Positions 25,182-34,463 of a stretch of DNA of 64,000 bases are shown piece by piece (the stretch's first letter is position 1; the number at the start of each line of letters is the position of its first letter). The translations under genes and the position numbers were made by a program. The notes beneath the pieces are model-generated. The model was not told the DNA's origin. It ran no database searches and saw only the letters and a list, made by a program, of their open reading frames with translations. The stretch covers positions 558,001 to 622,000 of the forward strand of contig NZ_CP142860.1 of assembly GCF_036287215.1 (NCBI RefSeq). Direction: 5' to 3'. This DNA is from Caproiciproducens sp. CPB-2. Its GTDB lineage: Bacteria; Bacillota; Clostridia; Oscillospirales; Acutalibacteraceae.

Positions 25182-26240
25182 TTGAATTACGAAGACAATA
25201 CAAACGACTATGATTTTGAAAACCGTATGGTGGCACCGGAGTATGCCCCGGAGGATGCCGAAGTGGAAAATCCGCTCCGGCCGAAGGTGCTTTCGGAATA
25301 TATTGGACAGGATAAGGTAAAAGAGAATCTTTCCGTCTTTATTGAAGCGGCAAAACAGCGCCGGGAGTCGCTGGACCATGTTTTGCTCTACGGCCCGCCG
25401 GGGCTGGGCAAGACGACGCTCGCCGGAATCATCGCGAACGAGCTGAATGTCAATCTGCGCATCACGTCCGGCCCCGCGATCGAAAAGCCGGGCGATCTGG
25501 CGGCGCTTCTGACCAACCTGAACCCGGGCGACGTTTTGTTCATCGACGAGGTGCACCGCCTTTCCCGCAGCGTGGAGGAAATCCTGTACCCCGCCATGGA
25601 GGACTACGCGCTGGATATTATCACGGGCAAGGGCCAGATGGCGGCTTCCTATCATCTGCCGCTGCCGAAATTCACGCTGGTCGGGGCGACCACCCGCGCC
25701 GGTCAGCTTTCCGCGCCTTTGCGCGACCGGTTCGGCGTCGTGCTCCGGCTGGAGATGTATTCCCCGCAGGAGCTTGCCCGAATTGTGACCCGCAGCGCGA
25801 AAATACTGGAAATCCCGATCGAGGCGGACGGCGCGCTGGAAATCGCCTCGCGCTCGCGCGGCACGCCGCGAATCGCCAACCGGCTTTTAAAGCGTGTGCG
25901 CGACTTCGCGCAGATCATCAGCGACGGCGTGATCACCTACCATTCGGCGAAGGTCGGCCTTGACCGGCTGGAAATCGACGAAATCGGGCTGGACGCGAAC
26001 GACCGGAGGATGCTGAGCACGCTGATCCGCTTTTACAACGGCGGGCCGGTCGGGCTGGAAACGCTTGCCGCCGCCATCGGCGAGGAAGCCGTGACCATTG
26101 AGGATATCTACGAACCCTATCTGATGCAGATCGGCTTTTTAAGCCGCACCCCCCGCGGGCGCTGCGCCACTCACGCGGCGTACCTGCACCTTGGCCTGAC
26201 CCCGCCGGGGCAGGAGGACAGTCAGCAGAAACTGTTCTGA
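25182..26240 (+). CDS. ruvB: Holliday junction DNA helicase RuvB
   Basis: 352 residues from a TTG start at 25182, preceded by AGAAGGAGGG at slightly long spacing; a start at 25134 is possible. AAA+ motor: Walker [15 protein letters not shown], Walker [12 protein letters not shown], sensor 1 GATTRAG, arginine finger region APLRDRFG, then the C-terminal winged helix ([12 protein letters not shown]). Drives branch migration with RuvA. The [24 protein letters not shown]-terminus is typical. Confidence 0.94.
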   Translation: MNYEDNTNDYDFENRMVAPEYAPEDAEVENPLRPKVLSEYIGQDKVKENLSVFIEAAKQRRESLDHVLLYGPPGLGKTTLAGIIANELNVNLRITSGPAIEKPGDLAALLTNLNPGDVLFIDEVHRLSRSVEEILYPAMEDYALDIITGKGQMAASYHLPLPKFTLVGATTRAGQLSAPLRDRFGVVLRLEMYSPQELARIVTRSAKILEIPIEADGALEIASRSRGTPRIANRLLKRVRDFAQIISDGVITYHSAKVGLDRLEIDEIGLDANDRRMLSTLIRFYNGGPVGLETLAAAIGEEAVTIEDIYEPYLMQIGFLSRTPRGRCATHAAYLHLGLTPPGQEDSQQKLF

Positions 26241-26274
26241 AATCAACAATAAAACATATTAGGAGTTGCTTATA

Positions 26275-27624
26275 ATGGGAAGACTTTTTGGTACGGACGG
26301 TGTCAGAGGAATCGCGAACAGCGAGCTGACCTGTGAAATGGCTATGAATATCGGCCGCGCCGCGGCTATGGTACTGACGGACGGCAACCACAGGCATCCG
26401 AAAATCCTGATCGGAAAGGACACCCGCCTTTCCTCCGATATGCTGGAAAGTGCTCTGACGGCGGGCCTTTGCTCCGTCGGGGCCAACGTGGTGCAGCTCG
26501 GCGTCATCCCGACCCCGGCGGTCGCGTTTCTGGTCGGAAAATACAAGGCGGACGCGGGCGTGATGCTAACGGCCAGCCACAACCCCTGTGAATTCAACGG
26601 AATCAAAATTTTCAGCGGCGACGGCTACAAGCTGCCGGACGCGCTGGAGGAGCAGATCGAGGCGATCGTGCTCGACCATGCGCAGAAGCCGGACTGCCCG
26701 GTCGGCGGAAATGTGGGGAGCGTTTCCCGCGCGGAAAACGCGGCGCGCGACTACATTGACCATATCAAGAGTACGGTTCCCTTTTCGCTCGACGGTATGC
26801 GCATCGGCATCGACTGCGCGAACGGAGCGGCAAGCCGCACGGCGGAAAGACTGTTTACCGAGCTGGGCGCGGAATGCCACATGCTGGCGGACCGTCCGGA
26901 CGGGGTCAATGTCAATGAGAACTGCGGCTCCACCCATATGGAGAGCCTGATGTCCTTCGTCAAGGAAAACCGTCTTGACGCCGGCGTTGCCTTTGACGGC
27001 GACGCGGACCGCTGCCTTGCGGTTGACGACAAGGGACAGCTGGTGGACGGCGATTTCCTGATGGCGATCTGCGCCGCGGATCTGAAAAGCCGCGGAAAGC
27101 TCGGCAAAAACACCGTGGTCGGAACCATTATGACCAACATGGGCTTTAACCGTTTCTGTGACGACAACGGCATCAAGTTCGCCGCCACCAAGGTCGGCGA
27201 CCGCTATGTGCTGGAAGAAATGCTGCTGGAGGGCTATAACTTCGGCGGCGAGCAGAGCGGGCACATTATTTTCCTCGACTTTGCCACCACCGGCGACGGA
27301 GAAATGACGGCAGCGCAGCTGCTGAGCATTGTCCACCGCAGAGGGGCGAAGCTTTCCAGCCTTGCCACCCTGATGACGCGCTACCCGCAGATCATCGTCA
27401 ATGTGGAGGTCAGCGCGGAAGGCAAGCTGCGTTTCTACACCGACGACAAGGTAAAGGACGCCGTCGAAAAGGCGAAGCAGAAGCTGGGCGACAGCGGGCG
27501 CATCATTGTCCGGCCTTCCGGCACGGAGCCGCTGCTCCGCGTTATGATCGAGGGGGAGGACCCCGAATATATCAGCGTGCTGGCCAACTCCGTGGCCGAT
27601 ACCGTGCGCGACAGGCTGGCGTAA
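26275..27624 (+). CDS. glmM: Phosphoglucosamine mutase
   Basis: 449 residues. MGRLFGTDGVRGIAN start, active-site Ser loop MLTASHNPCEFNGIK, metal loop FDGDADRCLAVD, sugar loop GGEQSGHI and phosphate loop RPSGTEPLLRVM are all intact. Converts glucosamine-6-P to glucosamine-1-P for UDP-GlcNAc and peptidoglycan synthesis. AGGAG is at 26261, fixing the ATG at 26275. Follows ruvB by 34 bp. Confidence 0.95.
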   Translation: MGRLFGTDGVRGIANSELTCEMAMNIGRAAAMVLTDGNHRHPKILIGKDTRLSSDMLESALTAGLCSVGANVVQLGVIPTPAVAFLVGKYKADAGVMLTASHNPCEFNGIKIFSGDGYKLPDALEEQIEAIVLDHAQKPDCPVGGNVGSVSRAENAARDYIDHIKSTVPFSLDGMRIGIDCANGAASRTAERLFTELGAECHMLADRPDGVNVNENCGSTHMESLMSFVKENRLDAGVAFDGDADRCLAVDDKGQLVDGDFLMAICAADLKSRGKLGKNTVVGTIMTNMGFNRFCDDNGIKFAATKVGDRYVLEEMLLEGYNFGGEQSGHIIFLDFATTGDGEMTAAQLLSIVHRRGAKLSSLATLMTRYPQIIVNVEVSAEGKLRFYTDDKVKDAVEKAKQKLGDSGRIIVRPSGTEPLLRVMIEGEDPEYISVLANSVADTVRDRLA

Positions 27625-27739
27625 AAGCCGGATCAACCGGCTTCACAAATAAATGAATTCATTTCAGCAGTTTCCTCCGGGCGCTAAACGGAGCGACCGG
27701 AAAGGGAATGCTGTAAGAAGATATAGAGTAGGGAATAAA

Positions 27740-28603
27740 TTGAGAACTGCAAACTGGAAGGATTACGAACTGCTGGATACGTCCGCGGGGGAAAGGCTGG
27801 AGCGCTGGGGCGATATCGTCCTCATCCGGCCCGACCCGCAGATCATCTGGAATACGCCGAAGAAGCATCCTTTGTGGCATTCGGCCCACGCGCGCTATCT
27901 GCGTTCCTCCACCGGGGGCGGAAACTGGCAGGAGCTGAAAAAAGTGCCGTCCATGTGGAAAATAAACTATGGGGAACTGACCTTTCAGCTGAAAACCATG
28001 GGCTTCAAGCACACGGGCATTTTTCCGGAACAGGCCGTGAACTGGGACTTCGCGATGGAAAAAATCGCGGAGGCGGGCCGGCCGCTGAAGGTGCTGAACC
28101 TGTTCGGCTATACCGGCGCGGCGACGTTGGCCTGCCTGAAAGCGGGCGCGCAGGTCTGCCATGTGGACGCGTCGAAGGGTATGGTCGCCTGGGCGAAGGA
28201 AAACGCCGCCGCGTCCGGCCTGGAATCCAGACCGGTCCGCTGGCTGGTGGACGACTGCGTGAAATTTGTGCAGCGGGAACAGCGCCGGGGCAACGCCTAC
28301 GACGGCATTATTATGGACCCCCCGTCCTACGGGCGCGGTCCGGGCGGCGAGGTGTGGAAGCTGGAGGAACAGCTTTATCCGCTGGTGGAAATGTGCGTGC
28401 CGATTCTTTCGGAGCATCCGCTGTTCTTTATCCTGAACTCCTATACGACGGGGCTGTCCCCGGCGGTAATGGAATATCTTCTGGGCGTGCTGATTCAGAA
28501 CAAATTCGGCGGCCGCGTTTCTTCCGACGAAATCGGACTGCCGGTGACCGAAAGCGGGCTGGTGCTGCCCTGCGGCAGCACCGCGATATGGGAAAGTAAA
28601 TGA
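27740..28603 (+). CDS. Class I SAM-dependent methyltransferase (RlmK/RlmI-like rRNA methyltransferase domain)
   Basis: 287 residues from TTG at 27740 (GTAGGGA upstream). The N-terminal [21 protein letters not shown] and [13 protein letters not shown] are typical of the family; SAM motif I is [20 protein letters not shown] and motif IV is [11 protein letters not shown]. Such proteins methylate 23S rRNA bases; the exact position is unknown. A longer open frame upstream to 27653 lacks conservation and a good ribosome-binding site. It ends at the first possible ecfA1 start. Confidence 0.85.
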   Translation: MRTANWKDYELLDTSAGERLERWGDIVLIRPDPQIIWNTPKKHPLWHSAHARYLRSSTGGGNWQELKKVPSMWKINYGELTFQLKTMGFKHTGIFPEQAVNWDFAMEKIAEAGRPLKVLNLFGYTGAATLACLKAGAQVCHVDASKGMVAWAKENAAASGLESRPVRWLVDDCVKFVQREQRRGNAYDGIIMDPPSYGRGPGGEVWKLEEQLYPLVEMCVPILSEHPLFFILNSYTTGLSPAVMEYLLGVLIQNKFGGRVSSDEIGLPVTESGLVLPCGSTAIWESK

Positions 28604-28626
28604 ACGATAAACAGGTAGGTACAAAA

Positions 28627-29502
28627 ATGGATTATATCAAAGCGGACGACATCTCCTTCAGCTATGACGAGCCGGAAATCGAAGAACAGCACGAGGTCCT
28701 GAAGGGCGTGTCGCTCGGTATCCGCAAAGGCGAATTTGTAGCCCTTCTGGGCCATAACGGTTCCGGAAAATCCACGATCGCCAAAACCTTCAACGCCATG
28801 CTGCTGCCCAGCGGCGGCAAGGTGTATGTGGACAATATGGATACGATGGACGAGAGCGTGATCTATGAGATCCGCCGCCGCGTCGGCCTGGTGCTGCAAA
28901 ACCCGGACAACCAGCTTGTCGCGAGTATTGTTGAGGAGGACGTGGCGTTCGGTCCGGAAAACCTGGGCGTGCCGCCCGCTGAAATCCGCAAACGGGTGGA
29001 CGACGCGCTGAAGGCGGTGGAAATGTACGATTACCGGCTGAACGCGCCGTACAAGCTTTCCGGCGGGCAGAAGCAGCGCATCGCCATTGCGGGCATCATC
29101 GCCATGCAGCCGGACTGCATCGTGCTGGACGAGCCCACCGCGATGCTCGACCCCCGCGGGCGCACCGAGGTTCTCAATACCATCCATAAGCTGAATGAGG
29201 AAAAAGGGATCACCATCGTCCTGATTACGCATTATATGGACGAGGCCGTACAGGCCGACCGTGTGATCGTCATGGACAGCGGCAATATTCTGACCGAAGG
29301 GACTCCGCAGCAGGTTTTTTCCCAGGTGGAGCTGCTCAAGAAGCATCAGCTGGACGTGCCGCAGGCCACCGAACTGATTTATCGTCTGAAAGCGGGCGGG
29401 TTTGACCTGCCGGACTGCGCGCTGACCATTGAGGAATGTGTCGCGGCGCTTGAGCCGCTTTTAAATAAAGCATCTTTAGGAGAAACGTATGCCGATCATT
29501 GA
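28627..29502 (+). CDS. ecfA1: ECF transporter ATPase EcfA1
   Basis: 291 residues. Walker [11 protein letters not shown]-loop [22 protein letters not shown], signature LSGGQKQR, Walker [14 protein letters not shown], switch ITHYMDE. One of two ATPases of a group II ECF module that serves several vitamin S components encoded elsewhere. Start 28627 ([13 protein letters not shown]) is chosen; an ATG at 28600 overlapping the previous stop is an alternative. Overlaps ecfA2 by 14 bp. Confidence 0.92.
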   Translation: MDYIKADDISFSYDEPEIEEQHEVLKGVSLGIRKGEFVALLGHNGSGKSTIAKTFNAMLLPSGGKVYVDNMDTMDESVIYEIRRRVGLVLQNPDNQLVASIVEEDVAFGPENLGVPPAEIRKRVDDALKAVEMYDYRLNAPYKLSGGQKQRIAIAGIIAMQPDCIVLDEPTAMLDPRGRTEVLNTIHKLNEEKGITIVLITHYMDEAVQADRVIVMDSGNILTEGTPQQVFSQVELLKKHQLDVPQATELIYRLKAGGFDLPDCALTIEECVAALEPLLNKASLGETYADH

Positions 29503-30355
29503 GACAAAGAATCTGACCTATACCTACGGGGAGGGAACCCCGTTTCGCAAGACGGCGGTGGACGACGCGAACATCTCCATCGAACCCGGCGAATTCATCG
29601 GGGTCATCGGGCACACCGGCTCCGGGAAGTCCACCTTTATCCAGCAGCTCAACGGCCTGCTGCGCCCCACTTCCGGCACCGTGCTGCTCAACGGGAAGGA
29701 CATCTGGGCGGAGCCGAAAAAAATCCGCTCCGTGCGCTTTCAGGTCGGCATGGTCTTTCAGTATCCGGAGCATCAGCTTTTTGAGGAAACCGTCTTGAAG
29801 GATATTGCGTTCGGCCCGGGCAACATGGGGCTCGATAAGGATGAAATCCTCAAGCGCGCGCGCTGGGCCGCGGATTTTGTGGGCCTGAGCGGGGAACTGC
29901 TTGAAAAAAGCCCGTTTGAGCTTTCGGGCGGGGAAAAACGGCGCGCCGCCATCGCGGGCGTCATTGCCATGGATCCGGAGGTGCTGATTCTGGACGAGCC
30001 CACGGCGGGGCTTGATCCCCGCGGGCGCGACGTGCTTTTAAGCCAGATCGTCAGCTACCACGAGGTCAGGCACAACACGATCCTGCTGGTTTCCCACAGC
30101 ATGGAGGACATCGCCCGCACCGCGGACCGTGTTCTGGTGATGAATTCCGGCAAGGTCGCCATGTTCGAAGAAACGGAAAAGGTGTTCGCGCGCGACACGG
30201 AGCTGGAAACAATGGGCTTGCGCGTGCCGCAGATCACGAAAATCATGGCTGTTTTAAAAGCGAAGGGCTACCCCGTTACCACCGTTCTGACGATTGAACA
30301 GGCGCTGCGGCAGCTGATGCCGCTCTTGGAAAGGGGGAGCAGGAAGCATGGTTAG
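29489..30355 (+). CDS. ecfA2: ECF transporter ATPase EcfA2
   Basis: 288 residues. Walker [11 protein letters not shown]-loop [22 protein letters not shown], signature [13 protein letters not shown], Walker [14 protein letters not shown], switch VSHSMED. Heterodimer partner of EcfA1. AGGAGAAACGT precedes the ATG. Overlaps ecfT by 8 bp. The order ecfA1-ecfA2-ecfT-truA is conserved in Firmicutes. Confidence 0.93.
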   Translation: MPIIETKNLTYTYGEGTPFRKTAVDDANISIEPGEFIGVIGHTGSGKSTFIQQLNGLLRPTSGTVLLNGKDIWAEPKKIRSVRFQVGMVFQYPEHQLFEETVLKDIAFGPGNMGLDKDEILKRARWAADFVGLSGELLEKSPFELSGGEKRRAAIAGVIAMDPEVLILDEPTAGLDPRGRDVLLSQIVSYHEVRHNTILLVSHSMEDIARTADRVLVMNSGKVAMFEETEKVFARDTELETMGLRVPQITKIMAVLKAKGYPVTTVLTIEQALRQLMPLLERGSRKHG

Positions 30356-31163
30356 AGATATTACGCTCGGGCAGTATTTTCCCGGAAAGTCCTTTATTCA
30401 CCGCCTTGACCCGCGCGTGAAAATCGTCATTACTTTCGTCTATATCGTTTTTATTTTCGTAGCCTCCAATTTTGAGGGCCTGCTCACCATGTCGGCGCTG
30501 ATTCTGGGGGTGCTGCTCCTGTCGGGCGTTCCGCTGAAACAGTATTTTAAAAGCCTGAAGGCTATTTTGTTCGTGGTGATCTTCACTTCCGTGCTGAACC
30601 TGTTTTACGGCGGCGGCCGGGTCCTGTGGAGCTGGGGCTTTGTTCAGATTACTTCCGGCGGCGTATCCAATGCCGTTTTTATTACCATCCGCATTGTCAG
30701 CCTGATTCTTTTCAGTTCCGTCCTGACCTTCACCACGTCCCCCACGGAGCTGACCGACGCGCTGGAGCGGATTATGAAGCCTTTGAAGCTGTTCCACGTC
30801 AAGGTGCATGAGATCGCCATGATGATGACGATCGCGCTCCGCTTTGTGCCGACGCTTCTGGAAGAGACCGATAAAATCATGAGCGCGCAGAAGGCGCGCG
30901 GCGCCGATATGGAAAGCGGCGGACTGATGCAGAGAATCCGGTCGCTGATTCCCGTGCTGATTCCGCTGTTTGTCTCCTCCTTCCGGCGGGCTTACGACCT
31001 GGCCATGGCGATGGAGTGCCGCTGCTACCACGGCGGGGAAGGCCGCACCAAAATGAAGGTGCTGCATGTGTCCGGACTGGACGCGGTCGCGGCCGCGCTG
31101 ACGCTCGTCGTCTGCGCGGCGGTGATTTTCTGCGGAATCTATTTCCCGGCGTCCCTGCACTGA
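30348..31163 (+). CDS. ecfT: ECF transporter transmembrane protein EcfT
   Basis: 271 residues with about six helices. YFPGKSFIHRLDPRVKI at the N-terminus and the coupling motifs AQKARGADMESGG and AMAMECRCYHGGEGRT match the two X-R-X motifs that contact EcfA1/A2. Scaffold of the ECF vitamin transporter. Its Shine-Dalgarno lies in the 3' end of ecfA2. Confidence 0.93.
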   Translation: MVRDITLGQYFPGKSFIHRLDPRVKIVITFVYIVFIFVASNFEGLLTMSALILGVLLLSGVPLKQYFKSLKAILFVVIFTSVLNLFYGGGRVLWSWGFVQITSGGVSNAVFITIRIVSLILFSSVLTFTTSPTELTDALERIMKPLKLFHVKVHEIAMMMTIALRFVPTLLEETDKIMSAQKARGADMESGGLMQRIRSLIPVLIPLFVSSFRRAYDLAMAMECRCYHGGEGRTKMKVLHVSGLDAVAAALTLVVCAAVIFCGIYFPASLH

Positions 31164-31199
31164 GAAAGAAAACGACGGCATGGAGAAAGGAGCGGCACA

Positions 31200-31949
31200 A
31201 TGAGAAATCTTCTGCTGACCATTTGTTACGACGGCTCTCATTACCACGGCTGGCAGATCCAGAAGAACGCCGTTTCCGTACAGCTGGTTTTTCAGGAAGC
31301 GCTTTTCCGGGTGATTGGGGAAAGGCCGGACATCAAGGGCTGCAGCCGCACCGATTCGTTTGTACACGCCCGTCAATACTGCGTCAGCCTGAAGACGGAG
31401 CATGCCATTCCCTGCGAGCGTCTGGTTGGCGCGCTGAACCATTTTCTGCCGGAGGACATGGCGGTGCTGAACTGCCGGGAGGTATCCCCGGATTTTCACG
31501 CGCGTTATTCCTGCAAGGGCAAGGAATATATCTATCGGATCTGGAACCATCCGGTCCGGAACCCCTTTCTGAACCGCCGTGCGCTGCACTACTGGTACAG
31601 TCTGGATGAAAAGCGCCTGAACGAAGCCGCCGCTTTTTTTGTGGGAACGCATGACTTCACGTCGTTCTGCACAATGGATGCGCGCGAACGGGGCAATATG
31701 ACGCGTACCGTCACCAAAGCGGAGGTGAAAAGAGAGGGCGACCTCGTCACCTTTACCGTGGCGGCGGACGGTTTTTTATATAATATGGTAAGGATTATGG
31801 TCGGTACGCTTCTGCGTGTGGCGCAGGGAAAGCTGGAGCCGCGGGATGTGGAACGGATCCTTGAAGAGAAAAACCGCAACGCGGCCGGGCCCACCGCGCC
31901 GCCTTACGGACTGTTTTTAAACCGTGTTTTTTATGAGGATGTGAAATAA
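31200..31949 (+). CDS. truA: tRNA pseudouridine(38-40) synthase
   Basis: 249 residues. Catalytic Asp is in GCSRTDSFVHARQY (about 45-58); YDGSHYHGWQIQ, YSCKGKEYIYRIW and DGFLYNMVRIMVGTLL are conserved. Isomerises U38-40 in tRNA anticodon stems. GAAAGGAG precedes the ATG. Last of the ecf-truA group; the next gene begins one base after its stop. Confidence 0.94.
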   Translation: MRNLLLTICYDGSHYHGWQIQKNAVSVQLVFQEALFRVIGERPDIKGCSRTDSFVHARQYCVSLKTEHAIPCERLVGALNHFLPEDMAVLNCREVSPDFHARYSCKGKEYIYRIWNHPVRNPFLNRRALHYWYSLDEKRLNEAAAFFVGTHDFTSFCTMDARERGNMTRTVTKAEVKREGDLVTFTVAADGFLYNMVRIMVGTLLRVAQGKLEPRDVERILEEKNRNAAGPTAPPYGLFLNRVFYEDVK

Positions 31950-31950
31950 C

Positions 31951-33183
31951 ATGAGCGACAGGGGGCAGCGGTTCGACACAACCGAAATAGATACAGCCAA
32001 ATACCAGCAAAGGATGGAAAAGCGCAGGAAAAAGCGCCGTGAACGGCGGGAAAGCCGCGTCCCGCGCTGGGTGTATAAAATTATTCTGATCCTGATTCTT
32101 TGCGTGTTTTCCATGCTGATCTGGTTCAACCGCTATAATCTGACCCCGTCAAACGTGCTGGAATGGGTGCAGAACAGCGTGGTCGGCATGGGAATCGGCG
32201 ACGGTTTCCCGTCCAGGATTGTGGGAAATTCCGTTTCAAAGGGCAATTTCCAGTCGATGAATAAAGAGGCGGTCGTCGTCAGCGATACCGCGCTGACGGT
32301 GCTGAACTCCACGGCAAAGGCCGTCGTCAGCCGCCAGCACAGCTTTTCCCGGCCTGTTATGAAGGTCGGCGGCAGCCGGATTCTGATCTATAACCTCGGA
32401 GGAAAGGGCTATCGGGTGGAGAGCCAGAGCAAAACGCTCGTGAAAGAGGACGGGCAGCAGAACATCCTCGCCGGGGCGCTGGCGGTAAACGGCCGTTACG
32501 CGCTGATTACGCAGGCGGACGGCTACTTAGGGTGCCTTACGGCCTACGCCGCCGACGGCAAGGTCCTGTTCCACTACTGGTTTTCCGATTATTATCCCAC
32601 CGCCGTCGCGCTGAGCGCGGACGGCACAAAAGCGGCAGTCGCCGCGGTGAGCGCGAAGGACGGGGCGATGACCTCCGCCGTATACCTGCTCGATTTCAGC
32701 AACAGCAAGCCGGTGGAGCCGGCCGCGGTTTATGCCGAAAATATGATGCTGGATATTTCCTACAGCGGCAACGGCACGGTGACGGCGGTCGGGGACCGTC
32801 TGACCGCGGTGATCGGCGCCGGCGGAAAAACAAATTTTGATTATCAGGGACTGCATCTGTCAGCATATAGTATGGATAGCGGAAAGACCGCTTTGGGGCT
32901 GACGCCTTACGGAAGCGCCGGAAACGGCAAGCTGGTTGTGCTGGACGACACCGGCAGCGCCGCGGCCTCCGTCCCGCTTGCGCAGCCGGTCGAATCCCTT
33001 TCGCTTTACGCGGACGCAATGGCCGTCCTTTCACAGGGGCAGGTACGTTTTTATTCCGCCGCGGCGGGTACTCTGACCGGAACCTGCGACGCGGGGAGCG
33101 ATGCCAGGGCGATTGCCCTTCATGACGAGACCTCCGCCTATATTCTGGGTGTTTCGGAGATTCGTCTGGCTAACAGCAAATGA
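31951..33183 (+). CDS. DUF5711 family membrane-anchored beta-propeller-like protein
   Basis: 410 residues. A very basic N-terminus (MEKRRKKRRERRESR) precedes one transmembrane helix (about 47-66), then an extracytoplasmic domain of repeated short beta-strand units (for example GSRILIYNLGGKGYRVES, YALITQADGYLGCLTAYAAD, VVLDDTGSAAASVPL), suggesting a propeller. This fits DUF5711, a family of Oscillospiraceae and Lachnospiraceae with unknown function. The basic cytoplasmic tail implies N-in topology. Confidence 0.75.
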   Translation: MSDRGQRFDTTEIDTAKYQQRMEKRRKKRRERRESRVPRWVYKIILILILCVFSMLIWFNRYNLTPSNVLEWVQNSVVGMGIGDGFPSRIVGNSVSKGNFQSMNKEAVVVSDTALTVLNSTAKAVVSRQHSFSRPVMKVGGSRILIYNLGGKGYRVESQSKTLVKEDGQQNILAGALAVNGRYALITQADGYLGCLTAYAADGKVLFHYWFSDYYPTAVALSADGTKAAVAAVSAKDGAMTSAVYLLDFSNSKPVEPAAVYAENMMLDISYSGNGTVTAVGDRLTAVIGAGGKTNFDYQGLHLSAYSMDSGKTALGLTPYGSAGNGKLVVLDDTGSAAASVPLAQPVESLSLYADAMAVLSQGQVRFYSAAAGTLTGTCDAGSDARAIALHDETSAYILGVSEIRLANSK

Positions 33184-33259
33184 GTCCCCTTGTAGTTGAC
33201 GGCATTTTGTGTTATATTAAATTTCATATGAAAAATCATATGGGTCAGGGAGGCAGAAA

Positions 33260-33778
33260 TTGGGCACAATATTGGATGTGACTTTTTGCGTAATAGCCTT
33301 GTGTTTTGTGATTTCAGGCTTTAAAATAGGGTTTGTCCGGTCGCTGGTGGGATTGGTTGGTTCCGTTTTTGCCATTGCCGCCGCGATTGTGCTGTCCAAT
33401 TACCTGACGGGCGCAATCTGCCTTTCTCTTGCCAAGCTGAGCCCGGTGACGGTGTTTGGCCGCGCGGCCGTTAAGGTCATATCGATCCTGGTACTTTTTG
33501 TGATTCTTCAGCTTTTGGTTCAAATGGTTTCCCGCGCGCTGGACGCCGTTTTCAGCCTGCCGCTCCTGCACGGGGTCAACTCCCTGCTTGGCGGCGTATT
33601 CGGGCTGGTCAAGGGCGCGGTGGCCGTGGTGGTTCTTTGTGCCGTTCTGCAGCTTTCCCTTCCGTTCCTTACGGCAAAATTCCCGCAGATTAACGAGAAG
33701 GAAATCACACAGTCCAATATTTACAAGTATGTATATATTCATAATCCGGTATATTTACTGTACCAGGCGGAAATTTAG
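33260..33778 (+). CDS. CvpA family membrane protein
   Basis: 172 residues from a TTG start with GGGAGGCAG upstream. Four hydrophobic helices; DVTFCVIALCFVISGFKIGFVRSLVGL is the usual CvpA opening, and the Gly-rich segment LLHGVNSLLGGVFGLVKGAV is typical. CvpA was linked to colicin V production, but its general role, probably envelope homeostasis, is unresolved. A short gap separates it from the next gene. Confidence 0.82.
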   Translation: MGTILDVTFCVIALCFVISGFKIGFVRSLVGLVGSVFAIAAAIVLSNYLTGAICLSLAKLSPVTVFGRAAVKVISILVLFVILQLLVQMVSRALDAVFSLPLLHGVNSLLGGVFGLVKGAVAVVVLCAVLQLSLPFLTAKFPQINEKEITQSNIYKYVYIHNPVYLLYQAEI

Positions 33779-33794
33779 AACGAGGTAACTATGA

Positions 33795-34406
33795 ATGAAA
33801 AATAGGAACAAGAATATTAATATACCAAACGGGCTGTCGGTTTTGCGCATCATTTTGATCGCTCCGTTCGTTTATTATTTTATGCACAATAAACTGCTGC
33901 AGGCGGCGGTGGTGCTGATTGTTTCCGGCCTTACCGACATGTTCGACGGAATCATCGCGCGCAAATTCAACCAGTCCACGGAGCTGGGGCAGATGCTTGA
34001 CCCTCTGTCCGACAAGTTAACGCAGGGCGCGGTCGCGATTTGCCTTGCCATTGAAGAGCCGGTTCTGATTCCGCTTTTGGGGATCTTCGTTCTGAAGGAA
34101 GCCGTCATGGTGATCGCCGCCTGTTTCTTAATTAAGAAGAACAAAAGGCCCGGCGGTTCCAAATGGTACGGTAAGGTTGCGACCACTCTGTTTTATGTTT
34201 CCTTTGCCGTGATCGTGGCAATGAAGGGAATCTGGAAAATTCAGGACCTGACCGTGACGATTGTCCTGCTTTCCATTACCGCCGCGTTTATGATCTACGC
34301 TTTTGTCCAATATTTTAAAATGTATCTTTCCATCCTGCACTCCAACGATCCGAAAGATGCCATGAACCTCGATGAGCTGATGGATAAGAAATCAACCAGA
34401 AAATAA
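33795..34406 (+). CDS. CDP-alcohol phosphatidyltransferase (phosphatidylglycerophosphate synthase-like)
   Basis: 203 residues. The catalytic motif DG-x2-AR-x8-G-x3-D-x3-D is complete in FDGIIARKFNQSTELGQMLD plus PLSD. About six helices follow the N-terminal NIPNGLSVLRIILIAPF. PgsA-type enzymes make phosphatidylglycerophosphate; cardiolipin synthases of the same fold are an alternative. It lies 16 bp after cvpA. Confidence 0.86.
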   Translation: MKNRNKNINIPNGLSVLRIILIAPFVYYFMHNKLLQAAVVLIVSGLTDMFDGIIARKFNQSTELGQMLDPLSDKLTQGAVAICLAIEEPVLIPLLGIFVLKEAVMVIAACFLIKKNKRPGGSKWYGKVATTLFYVSFAVIVAMKGIWKIQDLTVTIVLLSITAAFMIYAFVQYFKMYLSILHSNDPKDAMNLDELMDKKSTRK

Positions 34407-34463
34407 TTTCGGAAACAACCTGATGACGGTATATATTTATTTTTGAAAGAGAAGAAGTGATGG